A stretch of 64,000 nt of DNA, taken from Betaproteobacteria bacterium (GTDB lineage Bacteria; Pseudomonadota; Gammaproteobacteria; Burkholderiales; UBA3065). Under the pieces are notes generated by a model, which ran no database searches, had not been told where the DNA came from, and saw only the letters and a list, made by a program, of their open reading frames with translations. The position numbers were made by a program, and so were the translations under genes. Positions 24,472 to 33,541 of the stretch are shown here, in pieces. The stretch lies in assembly GCA_027490755.1 (NCBI GenBank), contig JAIXXL010000047.1, positions 1 to 64,000 of the forward strand, read 5' to 3'. Numbering within the stretch: the first letter of the stretch is position 1; each line of letters begins with the position of its first letter.

Positions 24472-25836
24472 ATGACGGCAAACGGCGCACCGTTGCGGCT
24501 GGTCGATGTCCGGCTCGAACGCGGCAGCGCGACGCTGGCCGAGTCGGTCTCGTTCGACCTGCCGGCCGGGCGCTACATCGAGCTGGCCGGACCCAACGGC
24601 AGCGGCAAGAGCACCCTTCTGCGCACCCTGGCCGGCTTGCAGCCTCGCATATCGCTGCATTCGACCTGGCCCGAGGCGGCCGAGGTGTTCCTGTTCGAGC
24701 AGACCCCGGCCTTGCGCGTCGAGCCGACCGCGGCGGCGCATCTGGACTCGGCGCTGGAGCCGCTCGGCATACGCCCAAGCACTGGCGAACGCAGTGTCAT
24801 TCTGCATCGCGTAGGGTTGGGGCGAATCGCCGGCAAGCGGGTCGGCCAACTCTCCGAAGGGCAACGCCGACGACTTGTCTTGGGGATCATGGCGGCCAGC
24901 CAGCGTCGGGTCTGGTTGGTCGATGAACCCGTCAATGCACTCGATGCCGACGGGATCAAGCTGTTTATCAGCCTTCTGCGCGAACATCTAGTGAGCGGCG
25001 GCATCGCGGTCGTGGCGACCCACCGTCCGCTGACCGAACTAGCGCCCGACCTCGAGGCCGTTTGCCACGCGCAGGTACGGCTGACCGGCCGCAGCGCCGA
25101 GGTCAGCTGGCCGACCGATGGTGCAAATCGGCCCCCAGGGCAGACCGGGGTCTTCCAAAAGGGCGCCTGCGCGCACCCGCTGCTGTGGTCGCTGCGCCGC
25201 GAAGTGGCGCTGGCCATGGCCTCTCCCCGCGAATTGATCTGGCCGGGCGTGTTCCACTGGATGATTCTCAGCCTGATCCCCTTCGGTGTGGGAACCGACC
25301 CGCAGCAGCTGGCCCGCATAGCGCCCGGCATGGTCTGGGTGAGCGCGCTGCTGGTCACGCTGCTGGCCGCCAGCCGCCACCTCGAGGCTGACTTCCGCAG
25401 CGGCATCCTGTCGCAACTGGCCGCGGCGGGGTTCCCGCTGGCCAGCCTGGTGGCTGGCAAGGCCATTGCCCACTGGCTGTTGTTTGGGCTGCCGATGGCG
25501 GTCTACAGCGTGCCGCTGGCGCTGCAATATGGTCTGGATGGCACCGGCATCGCCGCACTGGCGCTGTCGCTGGGCGCCGGTACGCTGGCACTGGGCGCGC
25601 TCACCATTCTTTTCGGCGCGCTGGGGCTGATGGCGCGCCAGGCGCAGGTCCTGGTGAGCCTGATGAGCTTCCCGGTGTTCGTCCCGGTGCTGATCTTTGG
25701 CGTGACCACGGTATCGGCGGCGCAGGCCGGGCAGAGCCTCGATGGTCCGCTGCTGACGCTGGCCGGGATCAGCCTTTTGGCGCTGCTGCTGGTGCCCTTG
25801 GCGACGCGAAAGGTGCTCGACCTTGCCATCGAGTGA
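24472..25836 (+). CDS. ccmAB: CcmA-CcmB fusion: heme-export ABC transporter ATPase and permease in one chain
   Basis: CcmAB is the ABC transporter that releases holo-CcmE for cytochrome c maturation. Here both halves are in one 454-residue frame. The ATG at 24472 has GGAGAG just upstream; upstream codons of the same frame overlap ccmI and are not needed. Residues 1-205 have Walker A (GPNGSGKST, about 40), signature LSEGQ and Walker B (VWLVDEP). A short linker (about 205-235) leads to a CcmB domain with six predicted helices (WPGVFHWMILSLIPFGVG to LALLLVPLATRKVL). Total length equals CcmA plus CcmB. No stop or frameshift separates them. The fusion would fix a 1:1 ratio. Confidence 0.93.
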   Translation: MTANGAPLRLVDVRLERGSATLAESVSFDLPAGRYIELAGPNGSGKSTLLRTLAGLQPRISLHSTWPEAAEVFLFEQTPALRVEPTAAAHLDSALEPLGIRPSTGERSVILHRVGLGRIAGKRVGQLSEGQRRRLVLGIMAASQRRVWLVDEPVNALDADGIKLFISLLREHLVSGGIAVVATHRPLTELAPDLEAVCHAQVRLTGRSAEVSWPTDGANRPPGQTGVFQKGACAHPLLWSLRREVALAMASPRELIWPGVFHWMILSLIPFGVGTDPQQLARIAPGMVWVSALLVTLLAASRHLEADFRSGILSQLAAAGFPLASLVAGKAIAHWLLFGLPMAVYSVPLALQYGLDGTGIAALALSLGAGTLALGALTILFGALGLMARQAQVLVSLMSFPVFVPVLIFGVTTVSAAQAGQSLDGPLLTLAGISLLALLLVPLATRKVLDLAIE

Positions 25837-25873
25837 CCGGCGATGCCGCGGCAGGGCCGGCTAGAATGTCGGC

Positions 25874-26617
25874 ATGTTGACCTTCCTCAAGCAGCTCGGC
25901 TCGCCGCCGCGGTTCTTCCAGCTGAGCGGCCCGATGTCGCGCTGGCTTGCCATCGCCGCAGCCGTACTTGGTGCGCCCGGCCTCTGGTTGGCGCTCGCCG
26001 GCACCCCGACCGACGCCCAGCAGGGTGAGGTCTACCGGATCATCTACCTGCATGTGCCAGCGGCCTGGATGTCGATGTTCCTGTACTCGGTGGCCACCGG
26101 CTATGCCCTGCTCTACTGGATCTGGCGCAGCCCGGTGTCGGCGGTGATGATGCGCGCGCTGTTGCCTACTGGCGCGTGGATGACCGTGGTCGCACTGGTC
26201 ACCGGGTCGCTGTGGGGCAAGCCGACTTGGGGCACCTACTGGGTCTGGGACGCTCGGCTCACCTCCGAACTCATGCTGCTGTTCATCTACCTCGGCCTGA
26301 TGGCGCTCTCCAGCCTGGTCGAGGACGAGACCAAGACCGACCGCGCGCTGGCACTGTTCACGGTGGTCGGCATGGTCAATATCCCGCTCATCTACTTCTC
26401 GGTGGTGTTCTGGAACACCCTGCACCAAGGTATGTCGGTCGGCGCGCCAGGCGCCGCAAGGATGGCGCCGGAGATGAAAGCGGCACTGCTCATCTGCACC
26501 TTCGCTGTCTGGTTCGCCTGCGCCGCCATCGTGCTGGTCCGCGGGCGCTGGATGCTCGCCATCCGCGAGTCCCGCTCGCGCTGGGTGCGCGATGTCCCGG
26601 AACTCGCCGCGCCCTGA
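25874..26617 (+). CDS. ccmC: Heme-trafficking membrane protein CcmC
   Basis: CcmC places heme on CcmE on the periplasmic side. The 247-residue protein has six predicted helices and the tryptophan-rich WWD-type heme-binding segment in the form WGTYWVWDARLTSE (about residues 117-130), flanked by the conserved His in YLHVPAAW (about 60) and in NTLHQGMS (about 184). Length and order match the family. It starts 37 nt after the ccmAB fusion. Confidence 0.96.
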   Translation: MLTFLKQLGSPPRFFQLSGPMSRWLAIAAAVLGAPGLWLALAGTPTDAQQGEVYRIIYLHVPAAWMSMFLYSVATGYALLYWIWRSPVSAVMMRALLPTGAWMTVVALVTGSLWGKPTWGTYWVWDARLTSELMLLFIYLGLMALSSLVEDETKTDRALALFTVVGMVNIPLIYFSVVFWNTLHQGMSVGAPGAARMAPEMKAALLICTFAVWFACAAIVLVRGRWMLAIRESRSRWVRDVPELAAP

Positions 26618-26650
26618 CGCGCCAAACAGTACACACCCCGCGACCGAACC

Positions 26651-26782
26651 ATGACCGCCGCCACCGCCATCATCGCCAGCTATCTGTTGGGCCTCGTCGC
26701 CCTGGCCGTCGATGCATGGCGCGCCCGCTCGCTGGTGAACGCGGCACGCGAACGCATACTCGAGGAATCCGAACTTCGATGA
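26651..26782 (+). CDS. ccmD: Small membrane protein CcmD
   Basis: A 43-codon frame between ccmC and ccmE: a short hydrophobic helix (TAIIASYLLGLVALAVDAW) followed by a basic, amphipathic tail (ARERILEESEL). This is the usual size, topology and position of CcmD, which bridges CcmC and the CcmAB transporter during release of heme-loaded CcmE. Its last codons overlap the ccmE start (ATGA). Confidence 0.88.
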   Translation: MTAATAIIASYLLGLVALAVDAWRARSLVNAARERILEESELR

Positions 26783-27189
26783 TGAAGTCACCCATCCGGC
26801 GCCGGCGCCTGCTTTGGATCGCCGCCATCGCGCTGACCGTCAGCGGTACTGCCTACGGCGTGATCCGTGCCTTCAGCGAAAACATGGTGTTCTTCTACAC
26901 CCCGACCCAGTTGCTGGCCGGCGAGGCACCCGCCGGTCGTTCGCTGCGCATCGGCGGCATGGTCGAGGCCGGCAGCATCGAACGCGAGCCCGGCACCCTC
27001 ACCGTCCGCTTTCGCATGACTGATCAGGACCGCACCATCCCGGTGACCTACACCGGCGTGCTGCCGGACCTGTTCAAGGAAGGCAAGGGTGCAGTGGCGC
27101 AGGGCGAACTGAACAACGGCGTGTTCGTCGCCAGCGAGATCCTCGCCAAGCACGACGAGAATTACATGCCCCCCAAGCTCAAGAACTGA
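26779..27189 (+). CDS. ccmE: Periplasmic heme chaperone CcmE
   Basis: CcmE binds heme covalently and hands it to CcmF. The ATG at 26779 overlaps the ccmD stop and gives a 136-residue protein: a basic N-terminus with one membrane anchor (about 11-29), an OB-fold (motif RSLRIGGMVEAGSI), and the heme-attachment site H125 in the HXXXY motif HDENY, followed by YMPPK. All expected residues are present. The same frame extends far upstream through ccmC, but that part is out of frame with real genes. Confidence 0.96.
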   Translation: MMKSPIRRRRLLWIAAIALTVSGTAYGVIRAFSENMVFFYTPTQLLAGEAPAGRSLRIGGMVEAGSIEREPGTLTVRFRMTDQDRTIPVTYTGVLPDLFKEGKGAVAQGELNNGVFVASEILAKHDENYMPPKLKN

Positions 27190-27223
27190 GCCCCCGCCAG
27201 AACCTGCAAGGACACGCACCACC

Positions 27224-29281
27224 ATGCTCGCCGAACTCGGACAACTGCTGCTCGCACTCGCACTGGCCAGCACCCTGCTGGTCGGGGTGCAACAGATGCT
27301 GGCATTCCAGCGCGGCGGCTTCGACGCCAACGCCGCCAACCGGCTGCTCTCGGTCACCGCCTTCACCAGCTTCGGCCTGACGCTTGGCGCCTTCGCGCTG
27401 CTCGCCGCGCTGTTCATCGGCAGCGACTTCTCGGTGCTGAACGTGGCCGAGAACTCCAACACCCTGCTGCCGGTGCAGTACAAGTTCGCCGCCAGCTGGG
27501 GCTCGCACGAGGGCTCCTTCCTGCTCTGGAACCTGATGCTGTGCGGCTGGACTGCCGCCCTGGCCGTCGCCTCGCGCGGGCTGGCGGCGAGCTACCGGGC
27601 GCGCGTGCTGACCATCCTGATCCTGCTGCAGTCCTTCTTCCTGCTGTTCATGGTCAGCAGCTCCAACCCGTTCGAGCGACTTCTGCCGGCGGCACCCGAG
27701 GGTCGCGATCTGAACCCGCTGCTGCAAGACCCGTTCATGGTCATCCACCCGCCGATGCTCTACATGGGCTACGTCGGCTTTGCTGTGGCCTTTGCGTTCG
27801 CCGTGGCTGCGCTGATGGAGCGCCGGCTCGACCCCACCTGGGCGCGCTGGAGCCGCCCCTGGGCCAACGCCGCGTGGTCGTTCCTGACCGTCGGCATATT
27901 GCTCGGCTCATGGTGGGCCTACCGCGAACTGGGCTGGGGCGGCTGGTGGTTCTGGGACCCGGTCGAGAACGCCTCGCTGATGCCCTGGCTCGCTGGCACC
28001 GCGCTGATCCACTCACTGGCGGTGACCGACAAACGCGACGCGCTGAAGAGCTGGACCATCCTGCTCTCGATCGTCGCCTTCGCACTGTCGCTGCTGGGCA
28101 CCTTCCTGGTGCGTTCCGGTGTGCTGACCTCGGTGCATGCCTTCGCCACCGACCCGCGGCGCGGCATCTTCATCCTCTCCATGCTGACGCTGATCGTCGG
28201 CGCGGCATTGGTGCTCTACGCCATGCGCACGCGTGACATCGGGCTGGGTGGGCGCTTCGGCAAGGTCTCGCGGGAGAGCTTCCTGCTGGCCAACAACGTA
28301 CTGATGACGGCGGCGCTGGGTGCGGTGATGCTCGGCACGCTGTACCCCCTGTTCGCCGAGGTGATCAGCGGCCGCAAGATGTCGGTCGGCCCGCCCTACT
28401 TCGAGGCGGTTTTCGTGCCGCTGCTGCTGCCCGCCGCCTACCTGATGGCCGCCGCGCCGGGGCTGCGCTGGAAAGAGCAGACACTCAGCGTGCTGCTGCG
28501 CCCGATGGCCATCGCCACCGCCATCAGCCTGGCGCTGGCGACCGGCTGGGTGCTGCTGCTCGGCCCGTTCAAGTGGCTCACCGCGCTGGGCCTTGCCGGC
28601 GGCCTGCTGCTGATCTGGGGCACGCTCGACCACGCCCGCAAGCAACTGCTCAAGGTGGGCGGCGAGACCGGTCACCCGCTGCCGCTCACCACGCGCATGC
28701 AGCGTCTTGGCGCCAGTTATTGGGGCATGGTGCTGGCTCACTTGGGCGTGGCGGGATTTGTCATCGGCGTGACCATGGTGAAGTCTTACGAGACCGAGCA
28801 GGACATCGCCATGAAGCAGGGCCAGACGGTCGAGGTCGGCAACGGCTGGCGCCTGACCTTCGTCGGCGTCGATCGCGTCAACGGCCCTAACTATGTGGCC
28901 CAGCACGGGGTGTTCGAGCTCACCGAGGGCGCCGGGCAGGTCATCTACCTGCTCGAGCCGCAGAAGCGCATGTACCAGGCCGGCCGTCAGGTGATGACCG
29001 AGGCCTCGATCAACTATGGCGTGTTCCGCGACATCTATGTCTCGCTGGGCGACCCGGTCGAGGCCAAGCCCACCGATGCCGTCAGCGACCTGTCGTGGGG
29101 CGTGCGCATCTACATGAAGCCGTTCATGGTCTGGGTCTGGCTAGGCTGCCTGATGATGGCGGTCGGCGGATTCGTCACGCTGGTCGACCGGCGTTACCGT
29201 CTGCGGCGCGCGGCCACGGTGCCCGCATCTGCGGCAGCGTCACCCACGTTGGGCGGCGGCACCGGCGCACAGGGGGCCTGA
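27224..29281 (+). CDS. ccmF: Heme lyase subunit CcmF
   Basis: CcmF, with CcmH and CcmI, ligates heme to CXXCH cysteines. The 685-residue protein has about 15 hydrophobic helices, the segment WGSHEGSFLLWNL (about 90) and the WWD domain WGGWWFWDPVENASLMPW (about 238-255), with conserved His residues in the neighbouring loops (PFMVIHPPMLYMGY, AGTALIHSLAVTD). The C-terminal part has a periplasmic domain before the last helix. An Ala-rich tail of about 20 residues is likely dispensable. AAGGA lies upstream of the start. Confidence 0.96.
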   Translation: MLAELGQLLLALALASTLLVGVQQMLAFQRGGFDANAANRLLSVTAFTSFGLTLGAFALLAALFIGSDFSVLNVAENSNTLLPVQYKFAASWGSHEGSFLLWNLMLCGWTAALAVASRGLAASYRARVLTILILLQSFFLLFMVSSSNPFERLLPAAPEGRDLNPLLQDPFMVIHPPMLYMGYVGFAVAFAFAVAALMERRLDPTWARWSRPWANAAWSFLTVGILLGSWWAYRELGWGGWWFWDPVENASLMPWLAGTALIHSLAVTDKRDALKSWTILLSIVAFALSLLGTFLVRSGVLTSVHAFATDPRRGIFILSMLTLIVGAALVLYAMRTRDIGLGGRFGKVSRESFLLANNVLMTAALGAVMLGTLYPLFAEVISGRKMSVGPPYFEAVFVPLLLPAAYLMAAAPGLRWKEQTLSVLLRPMAIATAISLALATGWVLLLGPFKWLTALGLAGGLLLIWGTLDHARKQLLKVGGETGHPLPLTTRMQRLGASYWGMVLAHLGVAGFVIGVTMVKSYETEQDIAMKQGQTVEVGNGWRLTFVGVDRVNGPNYVAQHGVFELTEGAGQVIYLLEPQKRMYQAGRQVMTEASINYGVFRDIYVSLGDPVEAKPTDAVSDLSWGVRIYMKPFMVWVWLGCLMMAVGGFVTLVDRRYRLRRAATVPASAAASPTLGGGTGAQGA

Positions 29282-29284
29282 GCG

Positions 29285-29818
29285 ATGCCAGCCAACCTGC
29301 GCGTCATCCTGCCGCTGCTGGTGCTCGCCGCGCTGGCCGTGGTGTTCGTGATCGGGCTGCAGGGCGATCCGCGCAAACTGCCGTCGGTCTTTATCGACAA
29401 GCCGGCACCGGCCTTCAGTCTGCCCGAGCTCGCCGAGGGTCAGCCGGTGGTGACCCCTGAATCGCTGCGCGGCAAGGTCTGGCTGCTCAATGTGTTCGCC
29501 AGCTGGTGCGGCGCGTGCGGCACCGAGCACCCGCATCTGCTGGAGGTGGCGCAGCTGAAGCGGGTCGAGATGGTCGGCCTGGCCTACAAGGATGAGCCCG
29601 CCGACACGCGTGCCTGGCTCGAGGCGCGCGGCAACCCCTACAGCCGCATCGCGGTGGATCGTGCCGGGCTGGTCGGCATCGACTACGGCGTCTATGGCGT
29701 GCCGGAGACCTTCGTCATCGACGCCCAGGGCATCATCCGCTACAAGCATGTCGGCCCGGTGGATCAGGACTTCTTCCGCCAGCACGTCGAGCCGCTGCTG
29801 GCCAAGGGGACGAGTTGA
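29285..29818 (+). CDS. ccmG: Thiol:disulfide oxidoreductase CcmG (DsbE)
   Basis: A membrane-tethered thioredoxin-fold protein that keeps apocytochrome heme-site cysteines reduced. Its 177 residues have an N-terminal anchor helix (about 6-24), then the conserved FIDKPAPAFSLPEL segment, the active site C75-C78 in FASWCGACGTEHP, and the cis-Pro loop GVYGVPETF. The start is 3 nt after ccmF and the stop overlaps the next ATG by one base. Confidence 0.96.
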   Translation: MPANLRVILPLLVLAALAVVFVIGLQGDPRKLPSVFIDKPAPAFSLPELAEGQPVVTPESLRGKVWLLNVFASWCGACGTEHPHLLEVAQLKRVEMVGLAYKDEPADTRAWLEARGNPYSRIAVDRAGLVGIDYGVYGVPETFVIDAQGIIRYKHVGPVDQDFFRQHVEPLLAKGTS

Positions 29819-30330
29819 TGGCTACCCGGACGAGCACTGACAAGAACTCAGCTCGCGCCAGCCTGGCTGTCTTAGCCTTGGCCGCCGCGCTCTCTGGCGG
29901 TGCTGCCAGCGCAGAAGCGGCTGCCACGCCCCCGGGCATCCCGCCCGGTACCGATCTGGTCCGTCTCCGCGAGATCTCCGCAGACCTGCGTTGTCTGGTG
30001 TGCCAGAACCAGTCGATCGCCGATTCGCACGCCGGCCTCGCCATCGACCTGCGCAATCAGGTGGTCAAGCTGATGGGCGAAGGCAAGTCGGATGAGGAGA
30101 TCAAGCAGTACATGGTCGACCGCTACGGCGAGTTTGTGCTCTACGACCCGCCCTTCTCGGTCAGCAACGCGGTGCTTTGGGCGGGGCCCTTCCTGCTGGT
30201 GTTGGTCGGCGTCTGGGTGGCGCTCCGCGCCATCGCGGCACGCGCCGCAGCCGCGCCCGCAGCACAGCTCAGCGCAACGCAGCGTGAGTCTCTCGAGGCG
30301 CGGTACCAGAAGAGCGCCAACGAAGGCTGA
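29818..30330 (+). CDS. ccmH: Cytochrome c maturation protein CcmH
   Basis: CcmH resolves the apocytochrome thiols during heme ligation. From the ATG at 29818 (a TTG one codon earlier is also possible) it has 170 residues: a signal or anchor, then LRCLVCQNQSIADS with the redox pair C59/C62, the conserved helical segment, and one membrane helix near 122-142 (WAGPFLLVLVGVWVALRAI). This is the short CcmH form without a fused CcmI domain, consistent with ccmI being a separate gene at the head of the operon. Confidence 0.95.
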   Translation: MATRTSTDKNSARASLAVLALAAALSGGAASAEAAATPPGIPPGTDLVRLREISADLRCLVCQNQSIADSHAGLAIDLRNQVVKLMGEGKSDEEIKQYMVDRYGEFVLYDPPFSVSNAVLWAGPFLLVLVGVWVALRAIAARAAAAPAAQLSATQRESLEARYQKSANEG

Positions 30331-30473
30331 ACCGGGAAAAACGTCGCGGGGCGGTCAGCCACAAGGCGCGACGGCCTCGGCAGAACACGGCTCAGCGACG
30401 CAGACATACCCGTAGGTAGGCGAGGAAGCGAGCAGCAAGCAAGTAAGTAGATGAGTGCCGCAGCAGTTTTGTC

Positions 30474-31967
30474 TTAGAGGAGAACGATGTCGTATGCCTC
30501 TTGGCTATAAGTCGTCTCCACCTGCAGCGACACCGGACGCTGCACGAACTCCTCCAGCTGCGCCAGGCTGGTCGATTCCTCGTCAAGGAACAAGTCGACC
30601 ACCTGCTGGCTGGCGATGATGCGGAACTCGCGCGGCTGGAATTGCCGCAACTCGCGCACCACCTCCCGCAGAATCTCGTAGCAAACGGTCTGCGCGGTCT
30701 TGATCTCGCCTCGACCCTGACAGGTCGGACACTGCTCGCACAGCACATGCGCCAGTGACTCGCGCGTGCGCTTGCGGGTGATCTCGACGAGCCCCTGCGG
30801 CGTGAAGTCGTTGACGCCGATGCGCATGCGGTCGCGGCTCACGGCGCGCTGTAGTTCAGCCAGAACGGCCTCGCGGTGCTCGGGCAGGTCCATGTCGATG
30901 AAGTCGATGATGACGATGCCGCCGAGGTTGCGCAGCCGCAGCTGGCGCGCGATGACCTGTGCCGCCTCGAGATTGGTCTTGAACACCGTCTCGTCGAAGT
31001 TCTTGTTGCCGACAAAGCCACCCGTGTTGACGTCGACCGTGGTGAGGGCCTCGGTCTGGTCGATGATCAGGTAGCCGCCGCTCTTGAGGTCGACGCGCCG
31101 GCCCAGCGCGCGCTCGATCTCCTCCTCGATGCGGTAAAGGTCGAACAGCGGACGGTCGGCGCTGTAGTGCTCGATCTGGCCCAGCGCCGCGGGCGTGTAG
31201 AGCTCGGCGAACTCGATCATGCGCTGGTGCGTCTCGCGCGAGTCGACGACGATGCGGCAGGTCTCCTCCCACACCATGTCACGCAGCGCGCGCAGCGGCA
31301 GGCGAAGGTCGTGGTGAAGCAGGGCGATGCCGCTGGCGTCGCGCGAGCGGCGCTCGACCTCGGCCCACAGGCGCCGCAGGTAATCCACATCGGCGGCCAG
31401 ATCGCTGTCGCTGGCCTGTTCGGCGTTGGTACGGATGATGTAGCCGCCACCGGCCGCGTTCTGGCCGATCAGGGCATCGGTCACCGCGCGCCCATCGAGG
31501 ATGCCTTGCAGGCGGGCACGCTGGGCCTCACGCGCCTCCTCACCCTCGATGCGCTGGGAGACGCCGATGTGCTCGTCGCCGGGGATGTAGACCAGGAAAC
31601 GCCCAGCCAGACTGATCTGGGTCGTCAGGCGCGCACCCTTGGTGCCGATCGGGTCCTTCATCACCTGAACCAGGATGCTGTCGCCCTCACGCAGCAGTTG
31701 CTCGATCGGCACGCTGCCCGGCACCAGGTCGGCACGGCGGATGTCAGCGACATGCAGGAACGCTGCGCGCTCGAGCCCGACGTCGATGAAGGCCGACTGC
31801 ATGCCCGGCAGCACACGCCGCACCTGCCCGGCGTACACATTGCCGACCAGGCCGACATGGCTCGCCCGCTCGATGTGGATCTCCTGGACCACCCCGTTCT
31901 CGGTCACCGCGACCCGCGTCTCCTGCGGTGTCACGTTGATCAGGATCTCCTCGCGCACGACGCCCAT
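30474..31967 (-). CDS. rng: Ribonuclease G
   Basis: An endoribonuclease of the RNase E/G family, acting in 5' maturation of 16S rRNA and mRNA decay. The 497-residue protein has an S1 domain (about 38-125), the catalytic DNase-I-like region with the metal-binding Asp residues (TVDVNTGGFVG; IVIIDFIDMDLPEHR) and the Zn-link cysteines (CEQCPTCQGRG). The length equals RNase G, without the long RNase E tail. Start overlaps the maf stop by one base. Confidence 0.96.
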   Translation of the reverse strand: MGVVREEILINVTPQETRVAVTENGVVQEIHIERASHVGLVGNVYAGQVRRVLPGMQSAFIDVGLERAAFLHVADIRRADLVPGSVPIEQLLREGDSILVQVMKDPIGTKGARLTTQISLAGRFLVYIPGDEHIGVSQRIEGEEAREAQRARLQGILDGRAVTDALIGQNAAGGGYIIRTNAEQASDSDLAADVDYLRRLWAEVERRSRDASGIALLHHDLRLPLRALRDMVWEETCRIVVDSRETHQRMIEFAELYTPAALGQIEHYSADRPLFDLYRIEEEIERALGRRVDLKSGGYLIIDQTEALTTVDVNTGGFVGNKNFDETVFKTNLEAAQVIARQLRLRNLGGIVIIDFIDMDLPEHREAVLAELQRAVSRDRMRIGVNDFTPQGLVEITRKRTRESLAHVLCEQCPTCQGRGEIKTAQTVCYEILREVVRELRQFQPREFRIIASQQVVDLFLDEESTSLAQLEEFVQRPVSLQVETTYSQEAYDIVLL

Positions 31968-32581
31968 CAGACTCTCTCGTTCCAGTTGAGGATGCCGGAC
32001 TGCGCCAGCAACTCGGCTGTCTCGAACAGCGGCAGCCCCATCACGCCACTGTAGCTGCCTTCAAGGTGCTCGACGAAGCAAGCCGCGCGACCCTGGATGC
32101 CGTAGGCGCCAGCCTTGTCGAGCGGCTCGCCGCTGGCCACATAGGCGCGGATCTGCGCCGCGTCGAGGCGGGCAAAACGTACCCGGCTGACCGAGATGCG
32201 CAGGTCGACACGATCGCCCTCGGCCAGCGCCACGGCGGTGAGCACCTGGTGCTCGCGGCCAGACAGGCGGTCGAGGATGGCGAAGGCGTCGGCGGCGTCG
32301 GTCGGCTTGCCGAAGATCTCTCCGGCCAGGGCGACCGTGGTGTCGGCGCCAAGCACTGGCGCGGCTACGCGACCACTGGCCAGCAGCTCGGCCACCCCCG
32401 CCAGGGCCTTGTCGCGGGCCAGCCGCTTGACATAGACCAACGGCGGCTCACCGGCGAACGGTGTCTCGTCCACCGCGCGCTCGGCGGCAAGTCGCAGCAC
32501 CTCCGGCGCGTAACCGGCCTGGGCGAGCAGCTCGCGGCGACGCGGGCTGGCAGATGCAAGGTAGAACGGGCGGTGGTTCAC
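31967..32581 (-). CDS. maf: Maf-family nucleoside triphosphate pyrophosphatase
   Basis: Hydrolyses dTTP, UTP or modified nucleotides to the monophosphate as house-cleaning. The 204 residues show the Maf signature at the N-terminus ([16 protein letters not shown]), the conserved GADTTVAL segment with the catalytic Asp, and [14 protein letters not shown] near the end. The motif set fits the YhdE-type dTTP/UTP subgroup. Located in the common rlmH-maf-rng order. Confidence 0.93.
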   Translation of the reverse strand: MNHRPFYLASASPRRRELLAQAGYAPEVLRLAAERAVDETPFAGEPPLVYVKRLARDKALAGVAELLASGRVAAPVLGADTTVALAGEIFGKPTDAADAFAILDRLSGREHQVLTAVALAEGDRVDLRISVSRVRFARLDAAQIRAYVASGEPLDKAGAYGIQGRAACFVEHLEGSYSGVMGLPLFETAELLAQSGILNWNERV

Positions 32582-32585
32582 AGGG

Positions 32586-33056
32586 TCATTCGCGATGGTA
32601 GGGGTGGCCAGCGATTATGGTGGTGGCCCGGTAAAGCTGTTCCAGCAGCATGACTCGCGCCATCCCGTGCGGCAGCGTCATGGGCGACAGCGCGAGCAGC
32701 ATGTCCGCGCATTCTCGCACCGCAGTCGCGTGGCCGTCGGGGCCACCCAGCAGGAAGGCGGCATCGCCGCCATCGACCTGCCACTCGCGCAGACGTTCGG
32801 CCAACTGCCGGGTACTCAGGCCGCGGCCGCGCTCGTCCAGAACCACCTTGCGGGCGCCACGCGGCACTGCGGCCAGCAGCCGCTCGCCCTCGCTGGCCGC
32901 CATGCGCTCGACCGTCCGGCCCTCGGTGCGCGGTTCGGCGCGCAGCGGCACGACCTCGACCGACCAAGGCCTGACGAACCGGCGCGAGTAGTCGTCGCAG
33001 GCAGCCTGCTGCCAGTCGACCAGGCGGTCGCCGATGGCGATGACATGGAGCCGCAC
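32586..33056 (-). CDS. rlmH: 23S rRNA pseudouridine-1915 N3-methyltransferase RlmH
   Basis: A SPOUT methyltransferase that modifies helix 69 of 23S rRNA. At 156 residues it matches the family length. The SAM-binding trefoil knot motifs are visible: [10 protein letters not shown] and the C-terminal [22 protein letters not shown]. It lies 4 nt upstream of maf. Confidence 0.97.
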   Translation of the reverse strand: MRLHVIAIGDRLVDWQQAACDDYSRRFVRPWSVEVVPLRAEPRTEGRTVERMAASEGERLLAAVPRGARKVVLDERGRGLSTRQLAERLREWQVDGGDAAFLLGGPDGHATAVRECADMLLALSPMTLPHGMARVMLLEQLYRATTIIAGHPYHRE

Positions 33057-33079
33057 GGTGCCGGTTCCGGCGCCGCGGC

Positions 33080-33541
33080 CTAGCGCTTCGGCAGACCCGG
33101 AAGCGGACCGGCGCGTCCGGACCTGGGCGCGCGGGGCGCATCACGCGACGCCGTGTCCCCGGCCTCGGCGGACTCGTCGGTGACGCCAGACGCCCGCAAC
33201 TGCCGCGCCACGCGCGAGGCGTCGCCGCCCCAGAGCTCGTCGATGTTGTAGTAGTCGCGGACCTGGGCCTGCATGACGTGCACCACGACGTCGCCGAGGT
33301 CGATGAGGACCCACTCGCCGGTCTGTTCTCCCTCGACGCCGATCACGTCGCCGCCAGCCTCCTTGGCCTTCTCCTGCACCTCGTTGGCAAGCGAGCGCAC
33401 GTGGCGGTTGGAGGTGCCGGTGGCGATGACCATGTAGTCGGTGAGCGAGGTCAGGTGCCGCACCGGCAGCACCGCGAGGTCCTGCGCCTTGACGTCTTCG
33501 AGCGCGTCGACGACGGTGTCCTTCAGTTGTTCACTATTCAT
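33080..33541 (-). CDS. rsfS: Ribosome silencing factor RsfS
   Basis: Binds uL14 on the 50S subunit and blocks subunit joining in starvation. The family core lies in residues 1-110 (MNSEQLKDTVVDALEDVKAQ, TGTSNRHVRSLANEV, GEWVLIDLGDVVVHVM, YYNIDELWGD). A C-terminal extension of about 40 residues rich in Ala, Asp and Arg is extra. The start overlaps the nadD stop by 8 nt. Confidence 0.95.
   Translation of the reverse strand: MNSEQLKDTVVDALEDVKAQDLAVLPVRHLTSLTDYMVIATGTSNRHVRSLANEVQEKAKEAGGDVIGVEGEQTGEWVLIDLGDVVVHVMQAQVRDYYNIDELWGGDASRVARQLRASGVTDESAEAGDTASRDAPRAPRSGRAGPLPGLPKR

Noticed and set aside
26176..26778. Upstream extension of ccmE
   Set aside because: It lies in the wrong frame across ccmC and ccmD; the ATG at 26779 gives the family length.
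30331..30473. Intergenic region between ccmH and rng
   Set aside because: The genes converge and a terminator was expected, but I found no clear stem with a T tract and no small gene.
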